Source of the DNA: Oleispirillum sp965228165
Lineage (GTDB): Bacteria > Pseudomonadota > Alphaproteobacteria > Rhodospirillales > Rhodospirillaceae
Length of the DNA stretch: 64,000 nt
Reading direction: 5' to 3'
Assembly: GCA_965228165.1 (NCBI GenBank)
Contig: CBDDHB010000003.1
Location: 1,612,001-1,676,000, forward strand
Each line of letters begins with the position of its first letter. Positions within the stretch are counted from its first letter, which is position 1. Of the stretch, positions 63,207-64,000 are shown in pieces. The notes beneath the pieces were generated by a model. The model did not search any database. It had not been told where the DNA came from and worked only from the letters and a program-made list of their open reading frames with translations. The position numbers and the translations under genes were made by a program.

Positions 63207-64000
63207 TGCGGCGTGGTTTGTCCGGTCCGATGGCGCAGGGGCTGGCCCTGTTCGGGGTCGCCCTGCTGCTCGCCCTGTTCGTGGTGTCCTGGCAGGCGCT
63301 GATGAGCAGTTCGCGGTTCCTGTTTCCCGAACTGGCGCAGAAGGCCCTGGCGGAGGCGGATCAGGCGAAGCGCAAGATCGACGCCGCCCTCGACCTGGGG
63401 ATTCCGGCGGAGCGTCTGGTCGGGGTGGACGCCCTGTTCGCGGCGATGAAGGCGAGCGACCCCGACGTCGCCTTCCTGGCGGTGACCGACGGATCGACGG
63501 TGCTGTTCCTGGAAGGGCGGGCGCGGAACGATCTCGACCGCGCCCTGACCGCGACGGCGCGGACCCCCGGCCCCGACGGCCTGGCGGCGTCGCAAAGCCT
63601 GCGCGGCGGCTTTCTGGTGACGACCCTGCCGCTCGGCGCTGCGCGGAGCCTTCACCTCGGTCACGACGAGGATTCGCTGCTGAAGCCCCTGCTCGACAAC
63701 CTGTTCGACGTCGGCGTCATCGTCATGGTCGCCCTGCTGCTCGCCTTCGAGGTGATGCTGCTGGTGATTTCGGTCAACGTGGTGCAGCCGGCGCGCGCGG
63801 CGATCGCGATGCTGCGCGGGCTGGCCGCCGGGCGGGTCGGCCCGACCGCCGGGGCGCGGGCGGGCGGCGTCCTCGGCGCGGTGCAGGAGCGCCTGGACGC
63901 TTTCGCCGCCCGTTGCGCCGGGTCGGTCCGGACGGCGGCGACGGAGGGGGTGTCGCTGGTCTGCGTCCGCCTGCTCGCCTTCCTGTTCGTCTTCGCCGAG
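63206..64000 (+). CDS. Membrane sensor-like protein, possibly fused to a transporter (partial)
   Basis: First 265 residues of a protein that runs off the right edge. It has TM1 (GLALFGVALLLALFVVSW), a periplasmic domain of about 140 residues (KALAEADQAKRKIDAALDLG; VAFLAVTDGSTVLFLEG), TM2 (VGVIVMVALLLAFEVMLLVI), a HAMP-like linker with GLAAGRVGPT, then VSLVCVRLLAFLFVFAE, which looks like the first helix of a major-facilitator transporter. The layout repeats that of the preceding gene, suggesting a duplicated sensor module. ATG 63206 overlaps the upstream stop. The C-terminal identity needs sequence beyond the window. Confidence 0.65.
   Translation, partial: MRRGLSGPMAQGLALFGVALLLALFVVSWQALMSSSRFLFPELAQKALAEADQAKRKIDAALDLGIPAERLVGVDALFAAMKASDPDVAFLAVTDGSTVLFLEGRARNDLDRALTATARTPGPDGLAASQSLRGGFLVTTLPLGAARSLHLGHDEDSLLKPLLDNLFDVGVIVMVALLLAFEVMLLVISVNVVQPARAAIAMLRGLAAGRVGPTAGARAGGVLGAVQERLDAFAARCAGSVRTAATEGVSLVCVRLLAFLFVFAE

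Overview
The window is GC-rich and dense with genes, with overlapping stop and start codons and alphaproteobacterial gene sets: UbiK, HldD, a FolM-like reductase beside FolB, an EnvZ/OmpR pair downstream of a MarR regulator, PgsA next to UvrC, and a HisN-type phosphatase. It looks like a chromosome segment of a free-living alphaproteobacterium, most likely Rhodospirillales. That placement rests on gene content and protein style only. No rRNA, tRNA, CRISPR array or transposase was seen.

Left part (1-15.9 kb): housekeeping genes. These cover lipoprotein maturation (lgt, cut by the edge), LPS heptose synthesis (hldD), ubiquinone assembly (ubiK), proline synthesis (proC), a CsaA-like protein, yciB, envZ/ompR/marR-type regulation facing ilvE, phospholipid synthesis (pgsA), DNA repair (uvrC), folate genes (folB, folM-like), a biotin-dependent carboxyltransferase and a methyltransferase.

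Middle part (16-33.8 kb): an EF-hand lipoprotein, then a compact surface/regulatory module. The module holds an exported hydrolase, a 7TM-type histidine kinase, a LuxR-type response regulator and an autotransporter. Nearly identical dyad sites precede both the kinase and the autotransporter. A low-GC accessory islet follows, with an AbiE toxin-antitoxin pair and three small unknown genes, flanked by interspersed repeats. Then come uvrB, an aspartate aminotransferase, an EF-G paralogue and a TerC-family protein.

Right part (34-64 kb): a large cache/HAMP/GAF/HD-GYP signalling protein; a DeoR regulator with a 2-aminoethylphosphonate-type ABC transporter and a divergent HisN-like phosphatase; eutB/eutC; a GNAT enzyme; a surface antigen with two in-frame stops; and a 14-kb minus-strand hybrid NRPS/PKS locus (two megasynthase genes plus a methyltransferase). 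The window ends with a prohibitin-like SPFH protein, a 62-residue membrane protein and two coupled membrane sensor-like genes, the second cut by the edge.

A striking property is the number of single-base reading-frame breaks, mostly at runs of C or G, in otherwise well-conserved genes (yciB, autotransporter, ABC permease, eutB, eutC and about ten in the NRPS/PKS genes). The megasynthases also seem to lack internal blocks. Either the consensus has homopolymer and repeat-assembly errors or several accessory loci are decaying. The two explanations cannot be separated from the sequence alone, so the broken genes are annotated over their whole reconstructed span.
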